64,000 nt of DNA from Microscillaceae bacterium (GTDB taxonomy: Bacteria > Bacteroidota > Bacteroidia > Cytophagales > Microscillaceae), in contig DMXI01000517.1 of assembly GCA_003483885.1 (NCBI GenBank), forward strand, positions 8,757 to 72,756, read 5' to 3'. Position numbers and translations under genes: made by a program. How positions within the stretch are numbered: the first letter of the stretch is position 1; each line of letters starts with the position of its first letter. The notes beneath the pieces are model-generated. The model made no database searches and was not told the DNA's origin. It saw only the letters and a list, made by a program, of their open reading frames with translations. Below, in pieces: positions 46,297 through 55,066 of this stretch.

Positions 46297-47469
46297 TTAA
46301 TAATCCCTCACAGCATCAAACCATTGACTTGCGGTTTCGGCATCAATTTCAATGGTAGGAACTCGCCTTAACTGATCCACCGCCTCTCCAATATCTTCAC
46401 GTTCGGTAGTTTCTATTTGTGGCAAGTCATTGAAAACACCCACAAATTCGGTGAGTATTTCTTTGACCTCTTGTGTTGTTTTAGCCTTTTTTAGTTTTTT
46501 TACCGTTGCTTTGTAAGTCCTTATCGCGATTTTAGCATTTTTACCAGTCCAGGCGTCAAAGGGAATTCCGTATTCGGTGGTAAACCAAATAGGTTTTCTC
46601 AATTGTGATACTGAGGAGTATGCCAATTCACGCACTTTTCCTAATTGCTTTAATTCATTTCTGAGTAACTTACCTTTACTTTCTTCAATATTCCACCCAA
46701 TAAACGAAGTCAACTTCTCCCAACTTTGCAACGTAGGAAGTGCTTCTAAATTAGGGGCATATCTAATGGCCAGACTTTCTAAATTCTGTAGTTCTGTCAA
46801 GCAATGTAGATTCGTCATATTACCAGATAAACTCAAGCTAGTAAGGTTCTTAAATTGTAGCAAACACTCACAATCAAAAGGTTGGCCTACCGGATCTACC
46901 TTAATATCTAGAGAATCTATGTCGCTAAGGGCTTCAAATACGGGTAATTGATACGGAGTGAGTTCTTTTTGCTTAACTGTGGGAACAAATGAAAGAGTAT
47001 CTATTTTACCGGTTTCAATCAACTCTACCTGTTCTAGGTTTCCTGCAATACAAAAAAACCGATGTGCTCCTAACTTTAGCACTATTTTGCTTGCTTCAGC
47101 ATTGATAATTAATCTCCCAATGTTTGATGCAGTAAAATCTGCCGAAATGGGTGCATTGGGGCTCCAGGTAAAATCTTCAATGGCCCTTTTCTGCGACCAG
47201 GCAATAAAGTTGGTATCATTGCCCCAGTAATAAAAAAAACGAGGCCAATCACCATAAGGGTAGAGATGTTCGTTTGTCTTTCCACTTCCTGTGAAAAAAG
47301 AATTAAAGCAGTCCCAATGGATAGGCAAATCAGGTTCAACCAACACATCAAACTTCTTGGCGTTCATTCCTATGCTCCCGATAGAGAAACTCCCCTGCCC
47401 TGGTGGTATTTTTACGGTATGACTATTTTCACCCGTCAGCGAAAGCTGCATTTTTTCTTCTCTGCTCAT
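46297..47469 (-). CDS. Leucine-rich repeat protein of unknown function
   Basis: 390 aa, no signal peptide. The N-terminal 150 residues are strand-rich with many Trp and Phe; residues about 175-270 contain four to five leucine-rich repeats such as FKNLTSLSLSGNM and LQNLESLAIRYAP; the C-terminal helical part ends with a charged segment (VKKLKKAKTTQEVKEILTEF). It lies alone, convergent with the DoxX-like gene. It resembles uncharacterised bacterial LRR proteins, and an immunity-type role is only a guess. Confidence 0.72.
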   Translation of the reverse strand: MSREEKMQLSLTGENSHTVKIPPGQGSFSIGSIGMNAKKFDVLVEPDLPIHWDCFNSFFTGSGKTNEHLYPYGDWPRFFYYWGNDTNFIAWSQKRAIEDFTWSPNAPISADFTASNIGRLIINAEASKIVLKLGAHRFFCIAGNLEQVELIETGKIDTLSFVPTVKQKELTPYQLPVFEALSDIDSLDIKVDPVGQPFDCECLLQFKNLTSLSLSGNMTNLHCLTELQNLESLAIRYAPNLEALPTLQSWEKLTSFIGWNIEESKGKLLRNELKQLGKVRELAYSSVSQLRKPIWFTTEYGIPFDAWTGKNAKIAIRTYKATVKKLKKAKTTQEVKEILTEFVGVFNDLPQIETTEREDIGEAVDQLRRVPTIEIDAETASQWFDAVRDY

Positions 47470-47544
47470 ATAATGTTAGCATCTGTTTTTTCTAAGGTAT
47501 TTATTTATCTGATCTAAAATGCAATTTATGCTAATTCATATGTA

Positions 47545-47832
47545 CTATTCCAGCAGGAAATTTAGTTCTTCACTGGTTTTGCTGGGTACAAATTGAATTA
47601 ACTCATAATCGGCCAAATCTTGCGACTTAAATGGGTCTTTCTCAATAATTTGCTCCAATGTTGATTGATCTTTGATATTGGATAATATGATCCCCCCAGT
47701 TCTTGGCACTTTTCTGCCAGAAGCAATAAAATTCCCCAATGTATATTGTTCGTTCAAAAAATCAATATGCTCGGTTAAAAACTGGTCAACTTTTGTTAAT
47801 TCAACTTTATAAGTGAGGTTAATAATAAACAT
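47545..47832 (-). CDS. YciI family protein
   Basis: 95 aa. The ferredoxin-like YciI fold is indicated by LTKVDQFLTEHIDFLN (with the conserved His17) and IIEKDPFKSQDLADYELIQF. YciI-like proteins are small cytoplasmic enzymes or binding proteins, mostly uncharacterised. A 75-base gap separates it from the LRR gene, and a palindromic element begins 33 bases upstream of its start. Confidence 0.9.
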   Translation of the reverse strand: MFIINLTYKVELTKVDQFLTEHIDFLNEQYTLGNFIASGRKVPRTGGIILSNIKDQSTLEQIIEKDPFKSQDLADYELIQFVPSKTSEELNFLLE

Positions 47833-47864
47833 AAGGCAAATCTTTATTTACAACTTTTCAATTT

Positions 47865-48063
47865 GAAGTCATCTCGACTTTTAATAATGAATTACAAATA
47901 AATCATTTTGCCTACTAAATGTGCAATTTTTTATCATTGTAGCGCGGCTATGCCTCAAATTCCTAAATCCCGGTACGCTGGGGAAAATCACTTTGTTATT
48001 GAACAAAAGCAAGATTCTTACAGGACAAGTTTTCAGCAACATCCTAAAATTCGAGACGACTTC
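47865..48063. repeat. Palindromic insertion element, family 2, copy 2
   Basis: 199 bp. Left end GAAGTCATCTCGACTTTTAA; right end complementary (AAAATTCGAGACGACTTC). The inverted right end continues about 60 bases of near identity with the left side of the copy at 11191, and its left end matches that copy's right end, so the copies are inverted relative to each other. It is flanked by TTT on both sides. Short frames inside are not genes. Confidence 0.82.
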
Positions 48064-48283
48064 TTTATAAAAAATCATATCTTATTTATCTTTTCAAGTA
48101 ACTTTTCCTTTTACCATAAAACCTGCCCACCAATTCAGGTTTATGAATAAGAATTTTCAAATCGCCCAATTACTATTATATTTCCAGTGGTTTATTATAT
48201 TTGTAAGCTAATAGCAAACTTCCATTTTAAAACATTTTTTATTAAGTGGTCTTCTTGCTTTACACCACTATTAGAGCATATAT
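48064..48283 (+). other. Upstream region of the ABC permease
   Basis: No ORF is supported. It contains a good -7 box (next entry). The rest is AT-rich. Confidence 0.5.
48196..48203 (+). promoter_or_regulatory. Bacteroidota -7 promoter element
   Basis: TATATTTG fits the TAnnTTTG consensus exactly and lies 81 bases before the permease start. A TTG at the -33 position is missing, so the call is tentative. Confidence 0.45.
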
Positions 48284-49336
48284 ATGATTGGTTTTATTTT
48301 AAGGCGACTTGGTTATGGAGTCATGGTGATCCTGGGGGTTATCTTTGTCGTTTTTTTCTTGTTTCATGTATTACCTGGCGACCCAGTAGGAGTATTGGCA
48401 GGACAGCATGGCACCAAGGAAGTTCGAGAAAATATCACCAGAGATTTGGGCCTCGACAAATCTTTGCCGGTACAGTTTGCTTATTATCTAAATGACCTTT
48501 CTCCTCTATCGGTGCATACCGATTCCAAAGAACATCAGAAAAAATACAAATATGCCTCCATCATTTCGATGGGTGATCGGGTATTGGTCTTAAAATCTCC
48601 TTATCTCAGGCGTTCTTATCGTACGAATAAAAAAGTAAGTGAAATTCTGCGTGAAAATATCGGCGCTACGATGGTACTGGCCATCGTTTCTATGTTTTTT
48701 GCTACTTTGATTGGAATTACCTTTGGAATTTTTGCAGCCCTACGGCAAAACTCATTCATTGATTACTTTCTGGTAACGATCTCAGTATTAGGCATATCTA
48801 CGCCATCGTTTGTAATGGCGATTATCATTTCTGTTACTTTTGGATATTATCTAAAAGATTACACTGGACTAGAGCACATTGGGTCACTTTGGCGAACCAC
48901 CATTGATGGCACTCAATTGCAACTTAAAAACCTCATATTACCTGCCACTACGCTAGCACTACGCCCACTCTCCATTATTGTACAGCTTACTCGTAGCTCT
49001 ATGCTGGATGTGATGTCGCAAGACTATATTCGCACTGCCAAAGCTAAAGGATTACTTTTTTATCGAGTAGTTATCAAACACGCGCTAAAAAATGCCCTCA
49101 ATCCAGTAATTACTGCGGTTTCGGGTTGGTTGGCTTCTTTAATGGCTGGTACTTTCTTCGTGGAGTATGTATTTGATTGGAAAGGCCTAGGTTATACCAT
49201 TATCAAGGCGGTAGAAGAACGCGATTTACCTATTGTAATGGGGGCTACTATTCTGATCGCTTGTATTTTTGTGGTGATCAATATTTTGGTAGATATTTTA
49301 TATTCTACTATTGACCCTCGTATCAAGCTGAAATAG
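48284..49336 (+). CDS. ABC transporter permease, DppB/OppB type
   Basis: 350 aa with six membrane segments. FHVLPGDPVGVLAG is the N-terminal signature of peptide-type permeases, and SQDYIRTAKAKGL is the cytoplasmic EAA loop that contacts the ATPase. A polar loop of about 60 residues (roughly 62-120) follows the first helix, as usual. Neither partner permease, ATPase nor binding protein is adjacent, so the rest of the importer must be encoded elsewhere. A mobile palindromic element abuts its stop codon. Confidence 0.93.
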   Translation: MIGFILRRLGYGVMVILGVIFVVFFLFHVLPGDPVGVLAGQHGTKEVRENITRDLGLDKSLPVQFAYYLNDLSPLSVHTDSKEHQKKYKYASIISMGDRVLVLKSPYLRRSYRTNKKVSEILRENIGATMVLAIVSMFFATLIGITFGIFAALRQNSFIDYFLVTISVLGISTPSFVMAIIISVTFGYYLKDYTGLEHIGSLWRTTIDGTQLQLKNLILPATTLALRPLSIIVQLTRSSMLDVMSQDYIRTAKAKGLLFYRVVIKHALKNALNPVITAVSGWLASLMAGTFFVEYVFDWKGLGYTIIKAVEERDLPIVMGATILIACIFVVINILVDILYSTIDPRIKLK

Positions 49337-49547
49337 CTCATTCCATACTACTAGACATTTTTCGTTTGTGTCTCACAAGCGGATCGACACCTCGAGTAAA
49401 TGAAGTTTGAAGATGCTTACTGCTAGACAGAGACACCGAATCGAGGCGAAAAGAAGTAATTTTTGAGATAAGTTTTGCTTAGCCTGACGACTATGATGAG
49501 GACATGGCCAACTTTAGTCAAAATATCTACTAGTACGAGCTCACCCA
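49335..49547. mobile_element. MITE-like palindromic element, family 1, copy C
   Basis: The element (about 49344-49537) has inverted ends: CATACTACTAGACATTTT at the left, and the inverted right end CGTACTAGTAGATATTTT (15 of 18). It is flanked by AGCTCATTC and AGCTCACCC, a decayed direct repeat. GGCCAACTTTAGTCAAAAT near the right end matches copy A, and the middle resembles copy B. It is longer than copy A and starts within the last codon region of the ABC permease. No ORF. Confidence 0.78.
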
Positions 49548-49551
49548 AAAG

Positions 49552-51678
49552 CTATTTTTTTATCAATCGTCGGATTACCTTTTGTTGGTTCAGAGCAACT
49601 TCCAGTATATAGGTACCATTAGGCAAATAGGCTATGTAAATATCTTTCTGGAAGTGATAAGCGTGTTTCATTTCAGTCCAGGTACGTACAACTTTTCCCA
49701 TTTGGTTCAATATTCTAAACTGTAGTTTGCCCAATGTTTGGTGTGAAAACGTTACATTTAGTACTTCTTTCGCAGGATTTGGCCCAACTTTAACAGCCCT
49801 GTTTATCAACTTTTCTTTTTGTCCTACCAATACTGTACTTATGGCTATAGTAGATGCCTCTCCAATACTATTGAAAGCTACAATTTTATAAAAATATTGT
49901 ACTTCCTGAACCAGATTTTGATCATTAAAAGTAGTAGTGTTAGATTGAGTTTTCCCAATCTCTACAAAATTTGTGGTGTCGTTTGCAGAACGTTCAATTC
50001 TAAAACCATCCTCATTATTGGAATCATCTGTCCATACAAGGGTGATTGCGTTATCATCAAAAGTATAGGAACTAATGGATGGATTAGTAGGCGCTGATGG
50101 AGGGGTAACGCTGCTACAATCTAATGTATCGCCTGAAATAGTCCAATTGTTAGGAGAATTTGTCAAGCTATTACGGGACGATTCTCCAAAACAGTAAACC
50201 AAACGGGTTACACCCAAAGTAACATTGGGTTGTGTACTTTGAGCAGCCCAACCATTGAGCGTGCTATCATAGTTGAGAATACTCATACCTGAATTATCGA
50301 GCATGCTGGTCATATTAGTCACCAGAGAAATATTCCAATTCCCTAAATTTTGGTCAAAAAGACTGGCTCCTCTAAACATGAAATCCATTCTAGTTACCTT
50401 GCTCACATTCCAAGCATTCAGATTTTGGTTAAATGAATTAGCCTCGGCAAACATTGCATCCATTTCGGTCACTTCACGTACATCCCAAGCGCTCAAACCT
50501 TGATTAAAAGCAATGGCTTCGTTAAACATTCCACCCATCAGGGTCACTTTGCCCACATTCCAACGACCAATGGGTTGGTTAAAAGCGCGTGCCCTTTGAA
50601 ACATCGAAGCCATATTGGTGACATTACTTACATCCCAATTACTAATATCCTGATTAAAAGCAAAAGCACTTTGAAACATCGAATTCATGTTGGTTACATT
50701 GCTCACGTTCCAAGCACCAATGTCTTGATTAAATACCTCTGCATTCACAAAAGTACTGTTCATACTCGTCACACTCCCCAGGTCCCAATTACCAATGGGT
50801 TGATTAAATACAATCGCCCCTGAAAACATAAAACCAATAGAAGTTACTTTACTCATATCCCAGTTACCAATAGGCTGATTAAAGACTACTGCATTAAAGA
50901 ACATATTCGCCATATTCGTAACATTCTCCACATTCCAAGAGCTGATGTCTTGATTGAACGCAACAGCGCTTAGAAACATGCCACTCATATCCACTACATT
51001 GCCGACGTTCCAAGAACCAAGGGGCTGGTTAAAAACGCTCGCATTGACAAACATGCTTCCCATATCGGTGACATTGCTCACATTCCAATTATCTATATTT
51101 TGATTAAAAGCAGTTGCATTAGCAAACATAGCCCTCATTTGGGTGATGTTGCTTACATCCCAACCCCCGATGTTTCCATTAAAGGCCATACACCCATTAA
51201 ACATATTACTCATATCAGTTACTCCGCTTAAATTGGGCGTGTCAGTAGCATTATAAGTTAGATTGGTACAACCCGCAAAAGCATTTTCCATAGATATCCA
51301 GGCAACACCTCCCCATTGCTCGATACTTTGGATTTTTTTGGTATTTGCAGAAGAAGAGCTCACATCATTGAAATAGATTCTTGGAAAAGCTCCAGTAATT
51401 TGTACTGTGTAGGTTCCAGCATTGGTATAGGTATGGGCAACGTCTCCGGTTTGCCCTGTTGACAATGGAGCACCATCTCCCCAATCTACACTGTAATTAT
51501 ACACCGGACCAGAAAAAGTTGGAATGATGACCATCTCATTAGCCGTAGTAGTTTGCCAGGTAGTTATAAAAGCTTGTGCCTGTAATTGGACATTCAAGCC
51601 AAGAAGAACCAAAACAAACAGGCTGAACAAAAGAACTTGTTTAGTGGGAACCAATAATCTATGAGATGATAAATACAT
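49552..51678 (-). CDS. T9SS-secreted protein with PKD-like domain and 12 BspA (DUF285) repeats
   Basis: 708 aa. The signal peptide ends near residue 36; a PKD-like unit follows (VDWGDGAP, then HTYTNAGTYTVQITG). From about residue 150 to 470 there are 12 repeats of roughly 24 residues with the pattern MFxxAxxFNQxIxxWNVSNVTxM. A fibronectin type III domain spans about 535-625. The C-terminal 75 residues (VGPNPAKEVLNV ... GTYILEV, ending KKVIRRLIKK-like) form a type A sorting domain for the type IX secretion system. It is therefore probably a surface adhesin. Confidence 0.93.
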   Translation of the reverse strand: MYLSSHRLLVPTKQVLLFSLFVLVLLGLNVQLQAQAFITTWQTTTANEMVIIPTFSGPVYNYSVDWGDGAPLSTGQTGDVAHTYTNAGTYTVQITGAFPRIYFNDVSSSSANTKKIQSIEQWGGVAWISMENAFAGCTNLTYNATDTPNLSGVTDMSNMFNGCMAFNGNIGGWDVSNITQMRAMFANATAFNQNIDNWNVSNVTDMGSMFVNASVFNQPLGSWNVGNVVDMSGMFLSAVAFNQDISSWNVENVTNMANMFFNAVVFNQPIGNWDMSKVTSIGFMFSGAIVFNQPIGNWDLGSVTSMNSTFVNAEVFNQDIGAWNVSNVTNMNSMFQSAFAFNQDISNWDVSNVTNMASMFQRARAFNQPIGRWNVGKVTLMGGMFNEAIAFNQGLSAWDVREVTEMDAMFAEANSFNQNLNAWNVSKVTRMDFMFRGASLFDQNLGNWNISLVTNMTSMLDNSGMSILNYDSTLNGWAAQSTQPNVTLGVTRLVYCFGESSRNSLTNSPNNWTISGDTLDCSSVTPPSAPTNPSISSYTFDDNAITLVWTDDSNNEDGFRIERSANDTTNFVEIGKTQSNTTTFNDQNLVQEVQYFYKIVAFNSIGEASTIAISTVLVGQKEKLINRAVKVGPNPAKEVLNVTFSHQTLGKLQFRILNQMGKVVRTWTEMKHAYHFQKDIYIAYLPNGTYILEVALNQQKVIRRLIKK

Positions 51679-51770
51679 CGGATAAAACGGGGTTGATGAA
51701 GTAGTATATACGGAAAAATTAGCTAAGCTTTTTAGCTTTAGAAGTTATTTCACCTTTTGAAGGTTCAATA

Positions 51771-51794
51771 AGCACCTCAAAACCTTAAGGTGCT
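51771..51794 (-). terminator. Hairpin downstream of the threonine aldolase gene
   Basis: AGCACCT (51771-51777) pairs with AGGTGCT (51788-51794), 16 bases past the stop codon. There is no U-run, so this is weak. Confidence 0.35.
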
Positions 51795-51809
51795 CTAAAA
51801 GGGTTGCAC

Positions 51810-52829
51810 CTAAGCCTCAAAAGAATCCAATGCCTTCAGAAACTGAGTAAGTTGATCATCATCAAAATCCAGATGGGTTACAAAACGCATGGTGAGGGTA
51901 TCCATCATTCCTGCTAGTATCCCTTGGTTTTTCAAGTGAGCCAGCAAACGATCTACAATGTCTTGATTGGGCAAATCAAATAACACAATGTTGGTTTGGG
52001 GAGGTACTAAATTGCTTATGTAGCTTTTGGTAGTTAAGCGATCAGCAATCGTTTTAGCCCGTTGATGGTCTTCTGCCAATCGTTCTACGTGATGGTCCAG
52101 CGCATAAATACCTGCTGCGGCTAAATACCCTACCTGACGCATGGCCCCTCCCAATACTTTGCGGCTGCGTTTGGCTTTTTTCATCAATGCCTTACTTCCA
52201 ATCACTAACGACCCAATAGGGCACCCCAACCCTTTAGACAAACACACCGAAATGGTATCAAAATGCTGTCCGTATTCTTGAGCCTTGTCGCCTTTGGCTA
52301 CCAAAGCATTAAATACCCTGGCTCCATCCAAGTGCGTTTTAAGCTGGTGTTTGCGCGCTTCTTGGGTTACATCAGCAATTTCTTGTAAAGTATAGCAAGT
52401 TCCTCCTGCCCTATTGACTGAGTTTTCCAGTGCTGCTACACTAGTACGAGGATAATGAATATTATCAGGGTTAATATTAGCGCTCACATCAGTGGGTTTC
52501 AAAATACCATCACCCACCTTGATAGTGCGGGTACTTACTTGGGAATTGTATGCTAGCCCACCTCCCTCATATTTATATATATGAGCACCTTTATAACAGA
52601 TCACCTCGTCTTGTGGCTCAGTAATGATGCGCATGGCTATTTGGTTTGTCATTGTTCCCGATGGGCAAAACAATGCATCTTCCATCCCAAACATAGCCGC
52701 TACCTTGGCTTGCAAAGCATTCACCGTTTCGTCTTCGTCATACACATCGTCTCCCACCTGTGCTGCAAGCATCGCCTCTAGCATGGCCGGAGTTGGTTTA
52801 GTTACCGTATCGCTTCTTAAATCTATCAT
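51810..52829 (-). CDS. ltaE: Low-specificity L-threonine aldolase
   Basis: 339 aa PLP enzyme that splits threonine to glycine and acetaldehyde. Typical motifs are IDLRSDTVTKPTPAML at the start, EDALFCPSGTMTNQIA, THLDGARVFNA with the PLP-ring Asp, and SVCLSKGLGCPIGS with the Schiff-base Lys199. Cytoplasmic and complete. It stands alone, upstream of the BspA-type gene but separated from it by 131 bases. Confidence 0.95.
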   Translation of the reverse strand: MIDLRSDTVTKPTPAMLEAMLAAQVGDDVYDEDETVNALQAKVAAMFGMEDALFCPSGTMTNQIAMRIITEPQDEVICYKGAHIYKYEGGGLAYNSQVSTRTIKVGDGILKPTDVSANINPDNIHYPRTSVAALENSVNRAGGTCYTLQEIADVTQEARKHQLKTHLDGARVFNALVAKGDKAQEYGQHFDTISVCLSKGLGCPIGSLVIGSKALMKKAKRSRKVLGGAMRQVGYLAAAGIYALDHHVERLAEDHQRAKTIADRLTTKSYISNLVPPQTNIVLFDLPNQDIVDRLLAHLKNQGILAGMMDTLTMRFVTHLDFDDDQLTQFLKALDSFEA

Positions 52830-52931
52830 TTGTTGTAGTTTGAAGTTTTTGTTTCTGAAGCCACCTTGACTTCTCTTTTTAACAAATAAGTTGTACCTCT
52901 AACAAATACCTAATCAGATTGGTTGAACGTT

Positions 52932-52961
52932 TTGTTCTAAATATCCTATTTGATTACTTTG
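52932..52961 (+). promoter_or_regulatory. Promoter of the exported LRR gene
   Basis: TTG at 52932-52934, a 19-base spacer and TTACTTTG at 52954-52961 (7 of 8 to TAnnTTTG) fit the Bacteroidota sigma-ABfr promoter. The start codon is 22 bases downstream. Confidence 0.55.
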
Positions 52962-52982
52962 CACAAAATAAAGTAAAAAACT

Positions 52983-53630
52983 ATGAAAAAATACACTAAG
53001 TTATTCATTCTACTCATTGGTTTGGCAGGGTTCATTACTTCGTCGGCTTATGCCCAAAAAGAAAAGCCCAAACCTTTTGAGTACGCCAAGCTTTTTACCG
53101 AAAAGGAAATCAAAAAACAAAGGATTTATACCCACCTTGGGGCCAGTACTATTAGAAAATACAAAGAAGTTTATAAGCTCATGCTTAGGAGCTCGGGAGG
53201 AATTCATGGAAAGGTAGATGAGGTGCCTGTTTTTGTAGATACGCTAAAAAACTTACAATACTTGTATGTAAAAAATGAGGCTTTGACCGATTTACCCTCT
53301 GCCCTAAAAGTTTGCAAAAACATGCAGTTTTTACACATTAGTGGCAATAGATTTAAGGATATTCCAGAAGTGGTCTTTACTTTTAAGCATCTAAAATTAT
53401 TGGATTTGAGAGCCAATCGTTTTACCGAAATTACCGCTCAAATTGGTGAGCTTTCAGAGCTGGAATATTTGTACGTTGGAGCCAATCCAAACTTAAAAAT
53501 ACTATACCTGGATGCTATGAAAAAGCTTACCAAGTTACGGTTTTTAGACTTACGTGGCACCGATATTCCACTAAAACAAGCCAAAGCGATTCAAAAGTTA
53601 CTACCCAATTGTAAAGTATCTCACGACTAG
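52983..53630 (+). CDS. Exported leucine-rich repeat protein
   Basis: 215 aa with a signal peptide (1-25, ending AYAQ). From about residue 75, five to six LRRs of 23 residues are visible, for instance LKNLQYLYVKNEALTDLP and FKHLKLLDLRANRFTEI. The C-terminal end is NCKVSHD. The stop codon TAG lies within the terminal inverted repeat of a palindromic element, so the original end may have been replaced. Likely a binding protein outside the inner membrane. Confidence 0.85.
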   Translation: MKKYTKLFILLIGLAGFITSSAYAQKEKPKPFEYAKLFTEKEIKKQRIYTHLGASTIRKYKEVYKLMLRSSGGIHGKVDEVPVFVDTLKNLQYLYVKNEALTDLPSALKVCKNMQFLHISGNRFKDIPEVVFTFKHLKLLDLRANRFTEITAQIGELSELEYLYVGANPNLKILYLDAMKKLTKLRFLDLRGTDIPLKQAKAIQKLLPNCKVSHD

Positions 53631-53794
53631 TACTCTGGGAGCTAAGTAAATGATACATTAATTCGGGTTTATTTTGTTCTTTGACGATCTTCAAAAATTG
53701 AGCATAGCCATAGCTACGCGATATTTTTTAAGAGAAGCCAGAGGGCAAAAGAAGCCGAAGAGTGTAGTAGGTATTTAGTTTCCGGAGTACTAGT
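53626..53794. repeat. Palindromic element with 23-bp terminal inverted repeats
   Basis: 169 bp. The left end ACTAGTACTCTGGGAGCTA and the right end (TTAGTTTCCGGAGTACTAGT) are inverted copies, 19 of 23 positions matching. The centre has an ATAGCCATAGCTACGCG hairpin-like core similar to that in other elements here. No ORF. It supplies the stop codon of the LRR gene on its left. Confidence 0.72.
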
Positions 53795-53823
53795 TTCAGG
53801 TCTCAACAGACACTATAAAAATA

Positions 53824-53863
53824 AAATACCGACTATGAAAATCACTTTCCATAGTCGGTATTT
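53824..53863. terminator. Terminator of the GDPD gene (bidirectional)
   Basis: AAATACCGACTATG (53824-53837) and CATAGTCGGTATTT (53850-53863) are perfect inverted repeats, 18 bases past the GDPD stop codon, with AT-rich flanks on both sides. Confidence 0.85.
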
Positions 53864-53880
53864 ATATATCTACCAATACA

Positions 53881-54852
53881 TTATTTCTTAAAATACTTTG
53901 TCTTACTACTTTTAGCAGGCGATGCCAACTTTACAGCCTCATAAGCAGCTTCGGGCTCATCTGTAGCTAAGATATCCCCACCAAAATCGGTGAGTATTTT
54001 CTTGAAAACCTTGATATTTTGCTTTCCAGCTCGGTCAATGCTACGCATAGTACCTACCGTAGCATACATTTTAAGTTTGTGCAACATTGCTATCAAGCCA
54101 CGCTTGATTTTTAGACGATATTCACCACTTTCTTTTTTTTCGTAACGTCCTACCCCAGCAAAACACATCACTTGTCGTAACGGTATCCCCGATTTCTTCA
54201 AAGCGTCTACATCGGCCTCATTGCGTACCGATACCGACAGCATGAGTTTAGGTGCTAACTTATGAAACTTGAGGGCATCCTTCAGGTTATACACAATAAT
54301 GGCCACATAGCTTTGACTACGCGTTTCACGAATGGCATCCACTACCAATTTTGCACTAACCCCTCTTTTGATATCCAGGGTTAAAATAGTTTTGCCTTTA
54401 GTCCATTCCAACACTTCTTTGAAAGTAGGAATTTTGTAAGAGGTCAGATTACCCGCATTGTCTTTCAATCGAAGGTTTTTCAGGTCTGCCCAAGTTTTTT
54501 CAGATACACGTCCCTCCCCATTGGTGGTTCGGTTCAACGTTCGGTCGTGCATCATTACTAGGCGATTATCACGGGTTTGTCTCACGTCGCATTCTATCAA
54601 TGCTGGGTGCTTGCGAAGCACCTGCTCAAAAGTAGCAATACAGTTCTCTGGATATCCTTTAGTGGGTCCTCCCCTATGAGCGCTGATCATTGGGATGCGA
54701 TCAGGAGTACGCTCAAAAAAACGATATAGGTGTTTAGTATTCTTTATTTTGATGTAGTGTTGGGCACTGGCTTGCGTCAATACCCCCAGCCATAAAACTG
54801 CGGTCAGGTACACTACTGGTAAATAGGCTTTATAAAATGTTCTTTTTGTCAT
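53881..54852 (-). CDS. Exported glycerophosphodiester phosphodiesterase
   Basis: 323 aa with a signal peptide ending near residue 30 (TQASAQ). ISAHRGGPTKGYPENCIATF carries the first catalytic His/Arg and Glu, and ECDVRQTRDNRLVMMHDRTLNRTT the metal-binding Glu/Asp and second His. These enzymes release glycerol-3-phosphate from glycerophosphodiesters, here in the periplasm. A basic tail ends the protein. Confidence 0.93.
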   Translation of the reverse strand: MTKRTFYKAYLPVVYLTAVLWLGVLTQASAQHYIKIKNTKHLYRFFERTPDRIPMISAHRGGPTKGYPENCIATFEQVLRKHPALIECDVRQTRDNRLVMMHDRTLNRTTNGEGRVSEKTWADLKNLRLKDNAGNLTSYKIPTFKEVLEWTKGKTILTLDIKRGVSAKLVVDAIRETRSQSYVAIIVYNLKDALKFHKLAPKLMLSVSVRNEADVDALKKSGIPLRQVMCFAGVGRYEKKESGEYRLKIKRGLIAMLHKLKMYATVGTMRSIDRAGKQNIKVFKKILTDFGGDILATDEPEAAYEAVKLASPAKSSKTKYFKK

Positions 54853-54961
54853 GGCAATGAATTTAATAAAAAACCAAATTACGCACAGGGTAGTTTAGCA
54901 GGGTAGTTTCAAGGTATTATTTTTTTGTAAACTTTGTTTATGAGCATATACCGCCCGCAAT

Positions 54962-54992
54962 TTGGTTATCACCTTAAACTTGCAGAACTTTG
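54962..54992 (+). promoter_or_regulatory. Possible rlmN promoter
   Basis: TTG at 54962-54964 and GAACTTTG at 54985-54992, a 20-base spacer, resemble TTG-N19-TAnnTTTG but miss the first T. It lies 75 bases before the rlmN start. Confidence 0.35.
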
Positions 54993-55066
54993 CATTTTGT
55001 AAAGATCAGGAATTAGTCAGATAACCTCAGCGACAATTCTTATTTAAACATTTAAAGACACTACCA

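Noticed and set aside
47881..48150. Two short ORFs on both strands
   Set aside because: They lie within the palindromic element at 47865-48063 and overlap each other on opposite strands.
52849..52880. A sequence like the family 2 element end (GAAGCCACCTTGACTTCT)
   Set aside because: Only about 14 of 18 bases match and no partner end is nearby, so it may be chance.
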